Assembly: GCA_944989445.1 (NCBI GenBank)
Contig: CALYLW010000214.1
Location: 868,001 to 932,000, forward strand
Direction of reading: 5' to 3'
Length of the DNA stretch: 64,000 bases
DNA from: Ampullaceana balthica
Lineage: Eukaryota; Mollusca; Gastropoda; Lymnaeidae
The notes under the pieces were generated by a model. The model made no database searches and was not told where the DNA came from. It was given only the letters and a program-made list of their open reading frames with translations. Shown in pieces: positions 1 to 11,499 of this stretch. Position 1 is the first letter of the stretch, and every line of letters starts with the position of its first letter. The position numbers and the translations under genes are program-made.

Positions 1-727
1 GAATAATGGATTTTTATTTTTTATATAGCCCATATTAGGGAAAAAACGTTTTTAGGCCCCCGGCCCCCATGAGTGTGAATTTCAAAATTCTTTTTCGCCT
101 GTTACCATTGCGGAAGTGTACTTAACAGCTCTCTAAAGTTTTATGCTGCTACCAACACGATAAATGGGAGAATAAGTGATGAGTCAGTTTTTTATATAAT
201 AAAAAAAACTACATTTGGGCCCCCGGCCCCCAGTAAGTGATAATTTATATAATTCTTTAACCTGTTACCATCGCATAATGTTATTTAACAACTACTCAAA
301 GTTTCATGCTTCTTCCTACACAGGAAATAGGAGAATTAGTGATTTTCAGTTTTTATATAGCCCATTAAAGGAAAAAACTACATTTGTGCCCATGGGCCCC
401 AGTAAGTGAAAATTTGAATATAATTTCCCTTTTACCATCGTGGAAGTGTACTCAACAACTTCCCAAAGTTTCATGCTTCTGCCTACTCGGGAAATAGAAT
501 TCGTGATATTTAAATTTTATATAGGCCATATAAGAGAAAAAAACGTTTCTGGGACCCCGGCCCCCATGAGTGTTAGTTTTAAAATTCTTTTACTCCAATT
601 ATCGTCGCGAGAGGCTACTTAACAACTTCCCAAAGTTTCATGCTTCTACCTACACGGGAAGTTGGAGAATTAGTGATGAATCAGTCAGTGAGTGAGTCAG
701 GGCTTTGCCTTTTATTAGTACAGAAGA
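1..727 (-). mobile_element. Helitron 5' part with internal ~170-bp tandem repeats
   Basis: Three to four copies of a roughly 170-bp unit (motif CTTCCCAAAGTTTCATGC near 290, 455 and 630, alternating with GC-rich GGCCCCCGGCCCC blocks). On the minus strand the element begins TCTTCTGTACTAATAAAAGG at 727, preceded by A, as Helitron 5' ends do. It runs off the left edge. Related arrays lie at 34430-36224 and 58799-61520. Confidence 0.6.
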
Positions 728-738
728 TATATATATAT

Positions 739-1017
739 TAGGGCTGCGGAAATTATCGAATAATTTCTCGATTAATCGTTATAAATTGTATCGATTAAAT
801 ATCGATTAAAATAATTTTAATCGATAAAAATTTGATTGAAATTTAAGAAAATATTTATAATATTTTTTTAAAATTTTAGTAATAAATAATAAATTATTAA
901 TAATTAATAATAATTTATATATATTATTTTACGTATAAACATCTCCCGCGTAATTTTAAAATTTATTTTATTAATTTATGTTGACCGGCAGACGTCAACT
1001 ATAAAATGGCTGACAGC
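739..1017. repeat. TAGGGCTGCGG-type MITE fragment
   Basis: Starts TAGGGCTGCGGAAATTATCG followed by many ATCGATTAA motifs. Related copies are at 38900-39060, 45198-45615 and 52640-53065. The hAT MITE at 1018 interrupts or ends it. Confidence 0.5.
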
Positions 1018-1196
1018 CAGAGCCGTCTTTACACCATTTTGGGCCCCCGGGCAAAGAAATAGTGTTGGGCCCTTCCCCCGCAGGAATAAAAAATGAATAT
1101 ACATAATATATATAAATTAACATATTCCCATGGGGCCCATATGGTCGTGGGACCCCGGGAAAATGCCCAACGGGCCTATGCGTTAAGACGGCCCTG
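1018..1196. mobile_element. hAT MITE with 8-bp target duplication CTGACAGC
   Basis: A 179-bp element with inverted ends CAGAGCCGTCTTTA and TTAAGACGGCCCTG. It is flanked exactly by CTGACAGC (1010-1017 and 1197-1204), the 8-bp duplication typical of hAT transposons. The inside is GC-rich (GGGCCCCCGGGC). Confidence 0.85.
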
Positions 1197-1494
1197 CTGA
1201 CAGCATCAGCGCAGTTAAATTTAAACATATAGCTACACTAAAAATGTGGTGTACAAGGTAATCTACGATATTTAGCTGTTCACATCGTATTGTGTTCATG
1301 GGAAAAAAGATAAATGTTATTTTCTATTGTAGTATTTCATACATGTCTTTGTTATTTCTGTTCTTATCGTATTCTGTTCGTGGCAATAAAGGCCACATGT
1401 TCTTTTCTATTGCAGTATTTCGTATATTTCTTTGTTATTTCTTCCGTCGGATTTCGTTCAGCCAGCTTCAGCAGACTTTTCCACTAGTATATAC

Positions 1495-1497
<3 letters not shown>

Positions 1498-1558
<61 letters not shown>
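1498..1558. repeat. (TA)n(TG)n microsatellite
   Basis: A pure TA run passing into GTGTGTGTGT. Confidence 0.97.
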
Positions 1559-1585
1559 TTGTTACAGGCAATGTGTGAAATCAGG

Positions 1586-3372
1586 AATTCTATAGAATGC
1601 CTAGGCAATGTATAGAATGCCTGATGGTTTCAGGCAAATTATGACATTTTTAAAACTTTTGCATACTTTGACTAAGCATTCTATAGAATACCGGGTATCG
1701 TTTAGGCAAAGTGTAAAAAGAGCACAACAAAAGACTTTATTGATTATTACGTATTTTAAATTGGAAGTAATACAAAATAAACACAGGATGTACGCACTGT
1801 ATTATTTTTCGAGGTCGACCTCTTATTCCACATCTTGTAAAATATCGTCAAGTAGGGACGACTTTGTGAGGCCTACTTTAGCTCTGCAGCCAAAGAGAGC
1901 TTCGTGTGGTGATCTTTTAATTCCAGAATTAAAACCTCTGTTCTTCTTGAGTTGGAGGAACCGTAACCCCTAACTCCATTGGCCACTTTTTTCATCTTAC
2001 ATCCAAGTACAAAGCATATTTTCGATGTCCTGGTTAACTCTTTCAACGCTCCCCTGGGTTTGTATGCAGTGGCGTAGCTATGGGAAGGGCAGGGAGTCCT
2101 AATTCGAAAGTCCGCCAGGGCCACCACTTGAAGGGGGGCAAATTAGTGTTCATTTTTTTAACATTAAATATTACGCAACCACCATGTGTGTGAGGCCCCC
2201 ATAGACTTTAAGCCCCTGGCCCCCAAACACCTACAAATATCTAGCTTAGCCACTGTTTGTATGTGGCGCAGATAACCATGAACGATCTTCAAGGTGGGCC
2301 AGTACACCTTAAGGCGGCTTACCACATTGCTTGTAAAATTCACTGCCGTTATTGGACTTAATAATCATTGAAGCACGAATCAACGTAAACAGGTCAACGA
2401 GATGGTATGTTACCTCTTGTAAAACTTTGTCTTCAAAGCCCTGAGAACAACGAACTTGGTGAGATGATCTTAATTCACCATTATAAACTCGTATTCCCCA
2501 TCAGGATGTGATTGAAAGTCGATGACATCGACCTGACTGCGAGAGGTGAATTCAGAAGAAAGGTATTGGCTTGACCACAAAGCCTCTTTTGACGCCTTTT
2601 TGTTTTTTCAGGCAAGGTTCACAAATGATAATATATAGTTCAATATCATGACGGTAACGTTCTTGTATTTGGGTGAAAGTCCTTTCAACGTTCTGTATCG
2701 TCTTCCATAAACAATGACAAAATGGGCTTTAGGAAGTAAGTCAAATATCTCGCAGTCCGGGTCGAAAAACAGAATGGTAATCACGCCTGTTTGAACAGGA
2801 TAGATCATAGTTACTCTTATTTTCCACCACCAGGACATCATAGTGTTTCACTAGCCAATAGTCCCGTGGTTCTTGCTTAATGGTGGTCTCGGCCATTTTC
2901 ACATCATCCACCAATTTTTGTTAACAGTTTCAGTTTAAAAAAAACGCTGCTTTCAGCATCATTGGCTCTTACTTTCGATAACTCATCATTGAACCAGCGT
3001 TGCATATCAACATGGCGTGATTCCTGTCCTAGCACTACATTCTCTTCCGACATGATCAAACAGCAATCCAAAGGGAAGCGTTATTGGAGAATGTCTGTGG
3101 AATCTCAGCCAGATGATATAAACTTACGTCGTGAGAAAATTTTGCAGTATTGTCTTTGATTGTCTTTGATTTGGTAGTGGAGCGTTGTACCGGCAAAACG
3201 CTGTCTTACAATAACTCCCAACACTCACAGGCCGCGATCCCCATCATCAAGCGACGACCAAAGTGACACTGCCAACATAAGTGGCTGGTAAATGACTGGG
3301 GTTAGGTCAATTACATACTTCGACGGACTAAAACTCGGCATTCTATAGAATGCCTAGGCAATGTATGAAATG
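1586..3372 (-). mobile_element. KRBA2/SCAND3-like integrase transposon remnant
   Basis: The same motif, ATTCTATAGAATGCCTAGGC followed by AATGTAT, occurs at about 1591-1617 and 3343-3369 and brackets the integrase remnant at 1828-2960. A third decayed form is at 1679-1700. The motif contains the palindrome GGCATTCTATAGAATGCC at the right copy. Exact ends and a target duplication are not clear. Confidence 0.55.
1828..2960 (-). pseudogene. Broken DDE integrase of the KRBA2/SCAND3 type
   Basis: The minus strand reads, in several frames: FDLLPKAHFVIVYGRRYRTL and SPKYKNVTV (zinc-binding integrase N-terminal region, about 2840-2640); SQVDVIDFQSHPDGEYEF and DHLTKFVVLRALK (catalytic core start, about 2560-2440); IIKSNNGSEF-like residues near 2350; and GSVERVNQDIENMLCTWM, NRGFNSGIKRSPHEALFGCR and AKVGLTKSSLLDDILQDVE (about 2060-1830). 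This order matches integrases of the KRBA2/SCAND3 family. Stop codons and frameshifts break it throughout, so it is a dead copy. Confidence 0.75.
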
Positions 3373-3379
3373 GCAATCA

Positions 3380-3720
3380 AACTGATTGAACTCCCCTTGC
3401 TGTAACACGCGGGATGTGATCATCGATGGCTGGCGTGAACTCAAGTGACAAGTGGATGTAAACAATAGCAGAAGGCTACATAGTCATTTAGAATTAAACT
3501 AAAAATGCATTAAATTAAATACGGTAAATTCAATCGATCTAAAATTTTGATAAAATGCATTGTTAGGTGACACGCGTCTATGTGCAACATTTCAGCTCGA
3601 TAGCATCAATGGGAATCGGGTCATTTTTTACTTTTGTTTTTTCCTCCCACCTGACCAAGAGATCACGACAGAGAGGGAGAGAGAGAGACAAGACGGTGAA
3701 GTTAATATCAGGGATTTAAT
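3380..3720 (+). repeat. Family A repeat, 5'-truncated copy
   Basis: Shares ATTTCAGCTCGATAGCATCA and the end GTTAATATCAGGGATTTAAT with the other family A copies. It holds a short GA run near 3670-3690. Confidence 0.6.
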
Positions 3721-3744
3721 TAAACAACCCGTAAAAAAAAGTTT

Positions 3745-4203
3745 TTGTCTATAAATCCCGTATATATGAGACATAACTAAAATTATTGATCATGTGCAAT
3801 ATAATATGCACCGCGCGACAAACATTTACATAGTGAAACTGACTGAACTCCCCCTTAAGTAGAAAACAAAGGATGTGGTCATCAATGGCTGGAGTGACCT
3901 CCAGTGACACGTGAATGTAAACAATAGAAGACGGTTATATAGAGTTAAATGGCGATAAACTAAAAATGCATTAATTTAATTACGGTGCAATCGATCAATC
4001 TGAAACTTTGACACAATACATTTTTGGGTGACACAAATATATGTGCGAAATTTCAGCTCGATATCATTACGGGAAGTGGGTAATTTTTTAATTTTATGTT
4101 TCTGCCTGACCAACCACGAGCCCAACACACACACACATACACAGAGAGGGAGAGAGAGAGAGAGAGAGAAGACGCTGAAGCTAAATTTAGGGATTTTAAA
4201 AAA
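3745..4203 (+). repeat. Family A repeat
   Basis: Starts CTATAAATCCCGTATATATG and ends near AATTTAGGGATTTTAAA. It contains ATTTCAGCTCGATATCATTA and an (AC)n(GA)n microsatellite at 4125-4168. Neither neighbouring ORF has a recognisable product. Confidence 0.7.
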
Positions 4204-4209
4204 AACAAG

Positions 4210-4660
4210 TGTGTTGACATTATTTTTTTCAATTAATGAGCGGGTCTTATTCATAATATAACCAGCAGAACTGAACAATCATGCAGATGGAACTGAGATA
4301 ACGTATGCACAAAACGGTCTTGGCAAGGAATGACAGTATCGGATATTGGTGTTCATTAAGTTTCCGCCATTGTAGAGGGTTAATGGATTTAGGAACTTTC
4401 ATCTCCATTTGGTTACGCAGTAATTAATCAGAAGAATTGTGGTCATTTTATATCTCTGAGTCAGACTCCATTACTGCCATAGGCTTAATACGGTTTTCAT
4501 TTGGTTTGATAAGTAGGCGAAGTGTTAGAACCATGTTAGGCAAAGATTTATCACAATGGATACAATAAACTTTATCAACATTTTGAACATGCCCATCAGA
4601 CATTAGTTTAAAACCAAAATGTTTAATCGTCAGGAAATTTTTAATTACATATCGGCCGCT
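4210..4660. other. No gene recognised
   Basis: AT-rich spacer between repeats. I see no domain, splice-bounded exon or clear repeat end here. Confidence 0.5.
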
Positions 4661-4663
4661 GTT

Positions 4664-5410
4664 TTTAAATCCTTTATATTAACTCGTGGCGTCTAGTTGA
4701 TGTATCGCTTGATGCAGTGGCGGATCAAGATTGCACGGGGCCCCTAACTGCAATTCCACCTGGGGCCCGGTCCAGCCACCTTTATTGTACAATATAATAG
4801 GTTTGGGGCCCTTAAATCATTGGGGGCCCATGGCTTTAGCCCAATCAGCACCCCTCTTAATCCACCGTAGGCTTGATGCCTTTTTGCTGAAAAAACTTGG
4901 ATCAATTTTAACTCACTTTCACGTATGCTAGCAGGCAGACTCGTGCTGATGATAAAAATGATATTTCAAAATTTCAGATAGCTCGAATGTACTGTAATTA
5001 AATTAATGAAATTTTAGATTATCTCTATTTAGCTTGTTAATTTGTGTGCTCGAGTTTCGCGATGTGTACTATATTGAACAACCTCTTTAATACTTTCCTT
5101 TCGTGCTGTGCGGCGCGTATTATATTCACGATACTTTTAAAAAATATATTCTCGATCTGTAAATGCAAATGATATTAATTGCTATTCTGTCTCGCCGCGC
5201 TCTCTATGTTAAACATGTTTTTATAACCAGTTTCCCGTGATGAAATCGAGCTGAAATTTAGCAGGCAGACTGTAGAAGTTTATTTTAACCATAAATCCTT
5301 TATATATTTAAAGCATAAGTTAAATTTTGGATATTTAGATTGTCGTGCAATTCGTATAGAAATGAACATTCTTTTAATTATGTCTCGTATATAAAGGATT
5401 TATAGTCAAA
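4664..5410 (-). repeat. Family A repeat, minus orientation, split by a hAT MITE
   Basis: Begins with the inverted terminal sequence TAAATCCTTTATATTAACTC and ends near ATATAAAGGATTTATAGTC at about 5390-5410. Between them are the inverted forms of the internal motifs (GCGCGTATTATATT, TTTCCCGTGATGAAATCGAG). The 156-bp MITE at 4715-4870 sits inside it. Confidence 0.7.
4715..4870. mobile_element. hAT MITE with 8-bp target duplication GCTTGATG
   Basis: Inverted ends CAGTGGCGGATCAAGA and TCTTAATCCACCGTAG. It is flanked exactly by GCTTGATG (4707-4714 and 4871-4878). Its right half (TTTGGGGCCCTTAAATCATT) resembles sequence at 9615-9675 in the larger hAT copy. Confidence 0.88.
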
Positions 5411-5500
5411 AACTTATTTTTTACGTTTTTTTAAATTTATCATTATTATTTTACTTTTTGACCTTCAATAATGTGTAAGTGATAGGTCATTTAATCGTTG

Positions 5501-5640
<140 letters not shown>

Positions 5641-5749
5641 TCTTATATATAAAGCAATCGTTCTAAAATAAACGCATTTAATAATGAAGAACTAATCTAC
5701 CATTGTCATGTCCATGGCATGACACCCGTTTCATAACATTTATTTTACA

Positions 5750-6128
5750 TATTATACAAACACGCACTTACGTGCACACATACACACACACACGCACGAA
5801 CACACTCACGCACATACTTATTCACACACGTAACTCGGGTTATCAACATAAAAAAATATTAATCAATCACATCAAATAATGCACTGCTCTTTTTTACATT
5901 GTTCAATTTTCACAAATTAAACTATAAACTCTAACAATGACGTCAAGTCATTTAATATTTTACGGCGTGAAACACCACACGCTCTGTTAATCTCGAAACC
6001 AAAATTATTATAATTATAACTTTACGTCTATATTTTCAATATAAAGAAAAATCAAGAGATACCCCGCATAGGAACTTTACACTGACTGACTGGATGACGG
6101 ACGCGCTTAGGCGAAATATATATAGGGA
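5750..6128 (-). mobile_element. Helitron-like 5' end region, copy 1
   Basis: The minus-strand 5' end TCCCTATATATATTTCGCCT at 6128 is preceded by A. The segment holding ACAATGACGTCA and GAAACACCACACGCTCTGTT is repeated at 6290-7004. An AC-rich stretch (5757-5830) lies at its other side. Confidence 0.5.
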
Positions 6129-6289
6129 TACAAGTTTGTTTATTTGCTTGTTTGTTACAAATAGAATTCCACACCGTTAGTTCGACCTAGATTTGGGTGA
6201 TTTTATTATTTAAAAATACCCTTCAAAATGTTACAAAGGTTTCCCTCTATATAAATATAAATGTTGACAACTAATACAAACTAATACAA

Positions 6290-7004
6290 ACTACTCGCAC
6301 GCACACATACACACATGAAAAAAAAATCAATAACAAAATAACTCACGTCTCTTTTTACATTGTTCCTTTTTATCAAATTAATTTAGGCTTAAACAATGAC
6401 GTCACGCAATATAATATTTTTCGGCGCGAAACACCACACGCTCTGTTAATATCGAAACCAAAATTATTATGATTTTACTTCTATATTTTAAATTTTTAAA
6501 AAATGAATAAATCGGAAGTTACCCCGTATACCGTATTTTCACGCATATTCCCCGCGGGTTATACCAGATTTTACAAACCCCGCACCCCCTTGCGGGGTAT
6601 CTCCGTGGGCGGAGTATCTGAATTTTTTTTACTAAGTAATACATCAATTGCACTATTACTTGCAAAACACGAATATAAAATTAGATTCTGTATAAGTTCT
6701 GGTAAGCTTGTTCACAATCTACCTGTAATCGTTTGATATTACGTATCTGATTTTATAACGTGGTGAGCGATAATATATGTATACATTTCATTTAACTAGA
6801 GTGGTTCAGCGTGATATGACTTCTCAAATGTGATGGGATAGTGCGGGGTATAAGCGTGGGCGGGTTATACCACAATTATTTTTACAGGATCTAAACATTC
6901 TGCGGGGTATATGCGTGGGCGGGTTATCTGCGTGTGCGGGGAATATACGTGAAAATACGATAGTGAGCACCCACACACGTGCTTAGGCACAATATATATA
7001 GGGA
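6290..7004 (-). mobile_element. Helitron-like 5' end region, copy 2, interrupted by a MITE
   Basis: Second copy of the 5750-6128 sequence, with 5' end TCCCTATATATATTGTGCCT at 7004 preceded by A. The MITE at 6531-6960 splits it after the ACCCCG that also occurs in copy 1. Confidence 0.5.
6531..6960. mobile_element. TA-flanked MITE with CGTATTTTCACG ends
   Basis: Inverted ends: CCGTATTTTCACGCATATTC at the left, and at the right the complement of CGTATTTTCACGTATATTCC. TA lies on each side. The inside repeats TGCGGGGTATAxGCGTGGGCG-type motifs in both directions. Confidence 0.65.
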
Positions 7005-7366
7005 TTTATATATATATATGGTGGTCGGACACTTGGACCCCGGACTGTTTGACCCTGCAAGTTCGACCACAGGACGTTTCGACCCCAGTACGTTTCGACC
7101 CCCGTCGATTCGACAACGGACCGTTCGACCACATGACGTTTCAACCCCAGGACGTTTCGACCCCGGTCGATTCGACCCGGGACAGTTCGACCACAGGACG
7201 TTTCGACCCTGGACGTTTTGACCCCTTCGTATCTACACCATATAATTTTAATATATTTTTTAAAAATATACTTTTAATGATTGATTATTTTTTAAATTAT
7301 TTTTTGGTATAAAAATAATTTAGCTTAAAATTTGTATCTATTAAAAATTAAATACAGTTTGAAATC

Positions 7367-7419
7367 GTTATTTGTATTTACACGGACTAGTACAACTAGT
7401 CCGTGTATATACAAATAAC
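7367..7419. repeat. Near-perfect 25-bp hairpin, 3-nt loop
   Basis: Arms 7367-7391 and 7395-7419 are inverted copies with one mismatch; the core is CACGGACTAGT-ACA-ACTAGTCCGTG. Confidence 0.95.
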
Positions 7420-8379
7420 ATTCAATCTCGAATTCATGATTGTGATAAATGCGCCATTCCTTTGAGGTAGACAATCCGTCACAACCTATCCAGCTCCACC
7501 CCCACCCAGTGGCGTCACTAGGGGGGGGCGGGCCGCCCAGGGTGACACCCATCAGGGGGTGACACCCAAGCCAAAATTTTTACTGTGTACGATTTTATGT
7601 CAGAAAAAAAAAGATGAAAAATTGTTTAATCTAGAAAGAAATTAAGAAATACAATGAAATACGTTAAACGCGAAAACTCTTATTAAAAAAATATCAGTTA
7701 ACTTGCAATAATAAAACAGTCCCAACACACAAACAACATTAAAACAAATTAGGAAAAAAGAAAAGAAACATTCGCAGCAGAGAGATCTTTAAAAAACGGC
7801 TGGAATGAAAGAGGCAGTATGTTATGTTTTAAAAGATATAAAGCCATTTGGGCTTGGACACATCGACAGCATGGACGAATCACACCTCACAACTCCCTCC
7901 ACCACAGTGGGGTAGGGGATACGATTTTTATCCCCACCGCCCCCCCCCCAAAAAAAAACCCACAAAAAAAACACACCAAAAGATGGGTTTTCTTTGTTGA
8001 TGTTTTTCTTGAGAAAAATTATGATTTCAATGTCTTTTAGTTAATATTTTGTTATATATATATTTATTAAAGGCGTGAAAGCATAGATATGCATGTTTAT
8101 ATACAGTTAGTCCTCCGGTTACGACGGTCCCATCCCGACTTACTCTGTTTCGTGGTTACGAACGCGCCCCCATAAAAAATAATATTACGCGTTATTCCGT
8201 ATTTTAAAATATTTTTTAAATATTTTTTGTTCGTGAGGTAACGAACTGTTTTCTCTAATTGAAATAACAAAAATTAGTGAAAAATATGTATGATTATTAT
8301 TTCAACCTACAACTTTCGTATGCGAATTTTTTACATGGCAGTGTTTTCAATCAAGTAAATAAGGCTGAGTAAGCTTACA

Positions 8380-9601
8380 AGTTCATTTTCAATGCTCATT
8401 AGAGAAGAGAGAGCATATTCAGTCTTTTTTTCCCCATGCAAATTCAAACTCATTATATATTCTTTTCAACTTTGAAAAGGATCGCTCTCAGCTGCAGTTT
8501 GATGTCATCATTGGAAGATAGATGTGAAGTGCGATATGTACATTTGTAAAGGACTGTGTGAAATATAGCTCATTCAAAATCAGCAAATATTTTAGCTCTG
8601 TGCACGTTTTTTGAGTTTAGCTTTGTTCTACTTCCTTTTCCTTAACCTGAGCCTGGGGCTGGACAATAACTTTTTTAAGAGTTATGAAAATTGGACTAAT
8701 TCTGAAGGTAAGCAGTCTTTGATATCACTTGAATGTTCTTCCATTAACTTGGCTGCTGCCCATCGGGTGGCGAAATTGCTGAGCTCATTTAAGTCTGTAA
8801 GAAAGCCAAATTTCTCATGGATGTCTTTATATGCGCCAAACCGATGCTGTAGGGCTTAAGAAATTTTGTCAATGATGACCAGAAATACCTCAATCTTGAT
8901 TTTTTGTCTCGAGGAGAGTACTGTTTTGTTGATGTCCCTTTATCAAACTGACGCTTTCTTTTTTGTTTGATAGTATCGAAGATTGTTTACACTGTTTTTA
9001 TCACGGACTTTTCCTTTCCTTTGTCTTCATAGGAATCAAATTAAGAATGCTATCTTTTAACAAACTTTTTGAGATATTTCCTTTCTAAAATTGTTTCCCA
9101 AATTTCATGTAAAATAGCAACTTCCAGTTGTTCAATTTCCTTTAGAAATCCTTCTTCTTCAAGTCGAAAGTCACGTGGCTGATTTTCATTTGTTGCTAAT
9201 TCTTACAGTGCTGAGATATTCTCATGGTATGAGTTATTAATAGTCCTTACAGCATCATGTCAGGCTGACCATCTTGTGTCAGACAAGGCTTTGTTAGCAT
9301 GTATCAATTTCATATGTTTTTGAAGTACCTGTCAACGATGAATAGATGCAACAAGCCGGGTATAAAGATTTTGCAGAAGACAAAAAAATCTGATCGCAGC
9401 AGGACAACAGGCTGCTCTTTTCCCAACCAAATTAAAGGAATGAGCTGTGCACGGCATATAATGAGCTACAATGAACTTCTCACGAAGAATAGCCTGGTTT
9501 CCGTTATACTTCCTACTCATTTGCAGCATTGCCGTATGACTGTCCAAGGCATTTTCAGGGATTCGTACAAACATAATGGCCTGCATCTTTATTATACACA
9601 A
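8380..9601 (-). pseudogene. Broken hAT transposase of the DUF4371/ZMYM1-like type
   Basis: The best preserved part is on the minus strand at 9601-9332: RIPENALDSHTAMLQMSRKY, NGNQAILREKF, HYMPCTAHSFNLVG and AAIRFFCLLQNLYTRLVASI. It matches the family pattern of M-S/A-G-K-Y-N-G, C-A-H-S-L-N-L-V and F-F-x-x-x-Q-x-L-Y. The rest is frameshifted. The function would have been cut-and-paste transposition; this copy is dead. Confidence 0.8.
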
Positions 9602-9891
9602 TAATTCATAATAAGTTTGGGGTCCTTAAATTATTGGGGGCTTTAGCCCGTTCAGCACCCCCTTTTATACCGCCATAGGGTGAGTGTCAAACATCTGTGA
9701 CGATGTGGTACGAGGAAGGGGGTGTTTGAGAAATGTGACGTCACATCAAAAATGCGCAACTTTAAATAAAAGTTCCACTTAAATATTTGATTGTTTACCA
9801 TTTATTTAATTACGTTTTCAATGACTTCACGCGTGTTACGATATTAGAGTGCAGACTTACCCTAAATACATATTTAAATGAATTTTTTTTT

Positions 9892-10395
9892 AAAAACGTA
9901 AAAAAAACAAGTTTTTTTACTATAAATCCTTTATGTACGAGACGTAACTTAAAGAATGTTCATTATAATACGCAGCGCAAGACCATCCAAAAATACAAAA
10001 TTGCAGTTGTGTCGCAAAACATGTTTAATATAATGCGCACCGATCAATAATATGTATATAAAAAGTGTTGTCAATAAAATACGCACCTATTGCGTGACAG
10101 AAAGTTCGTTCAATATGATGCGCACCCTTACACTCTATCTCAAAAATTAACATGATACATAGGAATAAATAAAATAATCTAAAAAATCAATAATTTAATT
10201 ACGGTACATGTGATCGATCTGAAATTTCGATAAATTGTTTTTATCATCGGTACGAAACTGCCTGCAAAATTTCAGCTCGCTAGCTTACGAGGAAATGGGT
10301 TACAAATTTATCCAAAGTTTTGGCGACAAGCAAGGGCGCAAGGGTGCAAGCAAGCAACCAGACACCACGAGTTAATATAAATGATTTAAATATAA
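9892..10395 (+). repeat. Family A repeat nested in hAT copy 1
   Basis: Starts ACTATAAATCCTTTATGTAC and ends GTTAATATAAATGATTTAAA. It contains ATTTCAGCTCGCTAGCTTAC. It is absent at the same place in hAT copy 2 (near 31575), so it arrived after the two hAT copies separated. Confidence 0.8.
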
Positions 10396-11499
10396 TTTGC
10401 AACATGCTAATTTTTATTGAGAAAATACGGCTGGGGGGCTGGTCAAAGCTTTGTGACGTCATATCGTAAAAAAGGGGTGGGGTCTAAGTTTTTGTGACAA
10501 AGTATGACGCTGAGGTGGGTGGGGTAAAAATCGGCAACCTCGCGTGACGTCATTTATGGACGGTCCCTTCAGTCATGAAGGGGTGACACCATGAGCTACC
10601 GCCCCGGGTGACACCAACCCTAGTGACGCCACTGCCCCCACCCCATCCGATGTAACCGGACAATGCAAAGGCAATGTGGTCAGATAGTCCTTTCTAAAGG
10701 TGCCTACATTCTCGCTGCCCCAGCTAACTTTATTTACCCTCGCCAGCACACGGCTTGCTGTGGTGGTCACTTAGTCTAGCCTTGTAACATAGGATTATGA
10801 AACCCACGGACAAAATGTAAACAACAATGACGAAACGTTCAGACAGGTTATACAGGTCATACAGGTCCAGCATGCAGCTTGAATGTTATTGTATGCTAGG
10901 CGGCGGTATTAACTATTGAAATTTATTAACTTTAAATACTGACGACTTTATACGTCTTATTAAAATCTGTATTTCTGCTAGGGAGGTATACACGTGTTAA
11001 GGAACACAAGAAACAGAAGTGAATGCAAAGGGCGCGGGGTTTGTAATGGTTTGAGCGACTGCGGCGTACAGCATGTCGCCACCTTTAATAAAAAATAAAT
11101 AAATATAAAAAAGCAACTTTCGCTTGTTTTTGTTATCACAGTGAAAATCTTTGAACGACTTAAATATATACATTTTTAAAACCCAATAATAAATTAGGTC
11201 CTTTTTAAGTGTGTTTAGTTTGGGATAGGAGTGGAGATATTTTTTAAAATTTTTAATGAATAATATACCGAAAATTAATATTTTAAAAAATGTTTTAAAA
11301 AACAACAAAGAATAAATAAAAACATTTCACGGTGTAGAAACGAAAGGGTCGAAATGTCCGGGGTCCAAACGGTCTGGGGTCGAAACGTCTTGGGGACGAA
11401 ACGTCCTGTGGTCGAACTGGAAGGCTCGAACCGTCCGGGGTCGAAACGTGCGGGGTCGAAGTGTCCGTAATTCATATATATATTATATATATATATAAA

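Larger units (their letters stand above)
7507..10634 (-). mobile_element. hAT transposon copy 1, 3128 bp, target duplication CCCCCACC
   Basis: Ends CAGTGGCGTCACTAGGG and CCCTAGTGACGCCACTG are inverted repeats. Both flanks are exactly CCCCCACC (7499-7506 and 10635-10642). The inside matches copy 2 at 29243-31808 in the same orientation over nearly its full length. It adds an inserted family A repeat (about 9892-10395). Decayed transposase coding lies on the minus strand. Confidence 0.93.
7027..11467. mobile_element. Foldback-like element with terminal arrays of a ~14-bp repeat
   Basis: The left arm (7027-7222) is a tandem array of CGTTTCGACCCCAGGA-like units, beginning CGGACACTT. The right arm (11345-11467) is the same array inverted (GGGGTCGAAACGTC) and ends AAGTGTCCG. 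Just inside each array the sequence continues as matching inverted text (TTCGTATCTACACC against TTCGTTTCTACACC). Without the hAT inserted at 7507 the element is about 1.3 kb. I saw no clear target duplication. Confidence 0.65.

Noticed and set aside
6979..7312. Repetitive Phe-Asp-Pro-Gly-Arg peptide ORFs
   Set aside because: They come from the short tandem units of the foldback-like arm; there is no start context, splice site or matching family.
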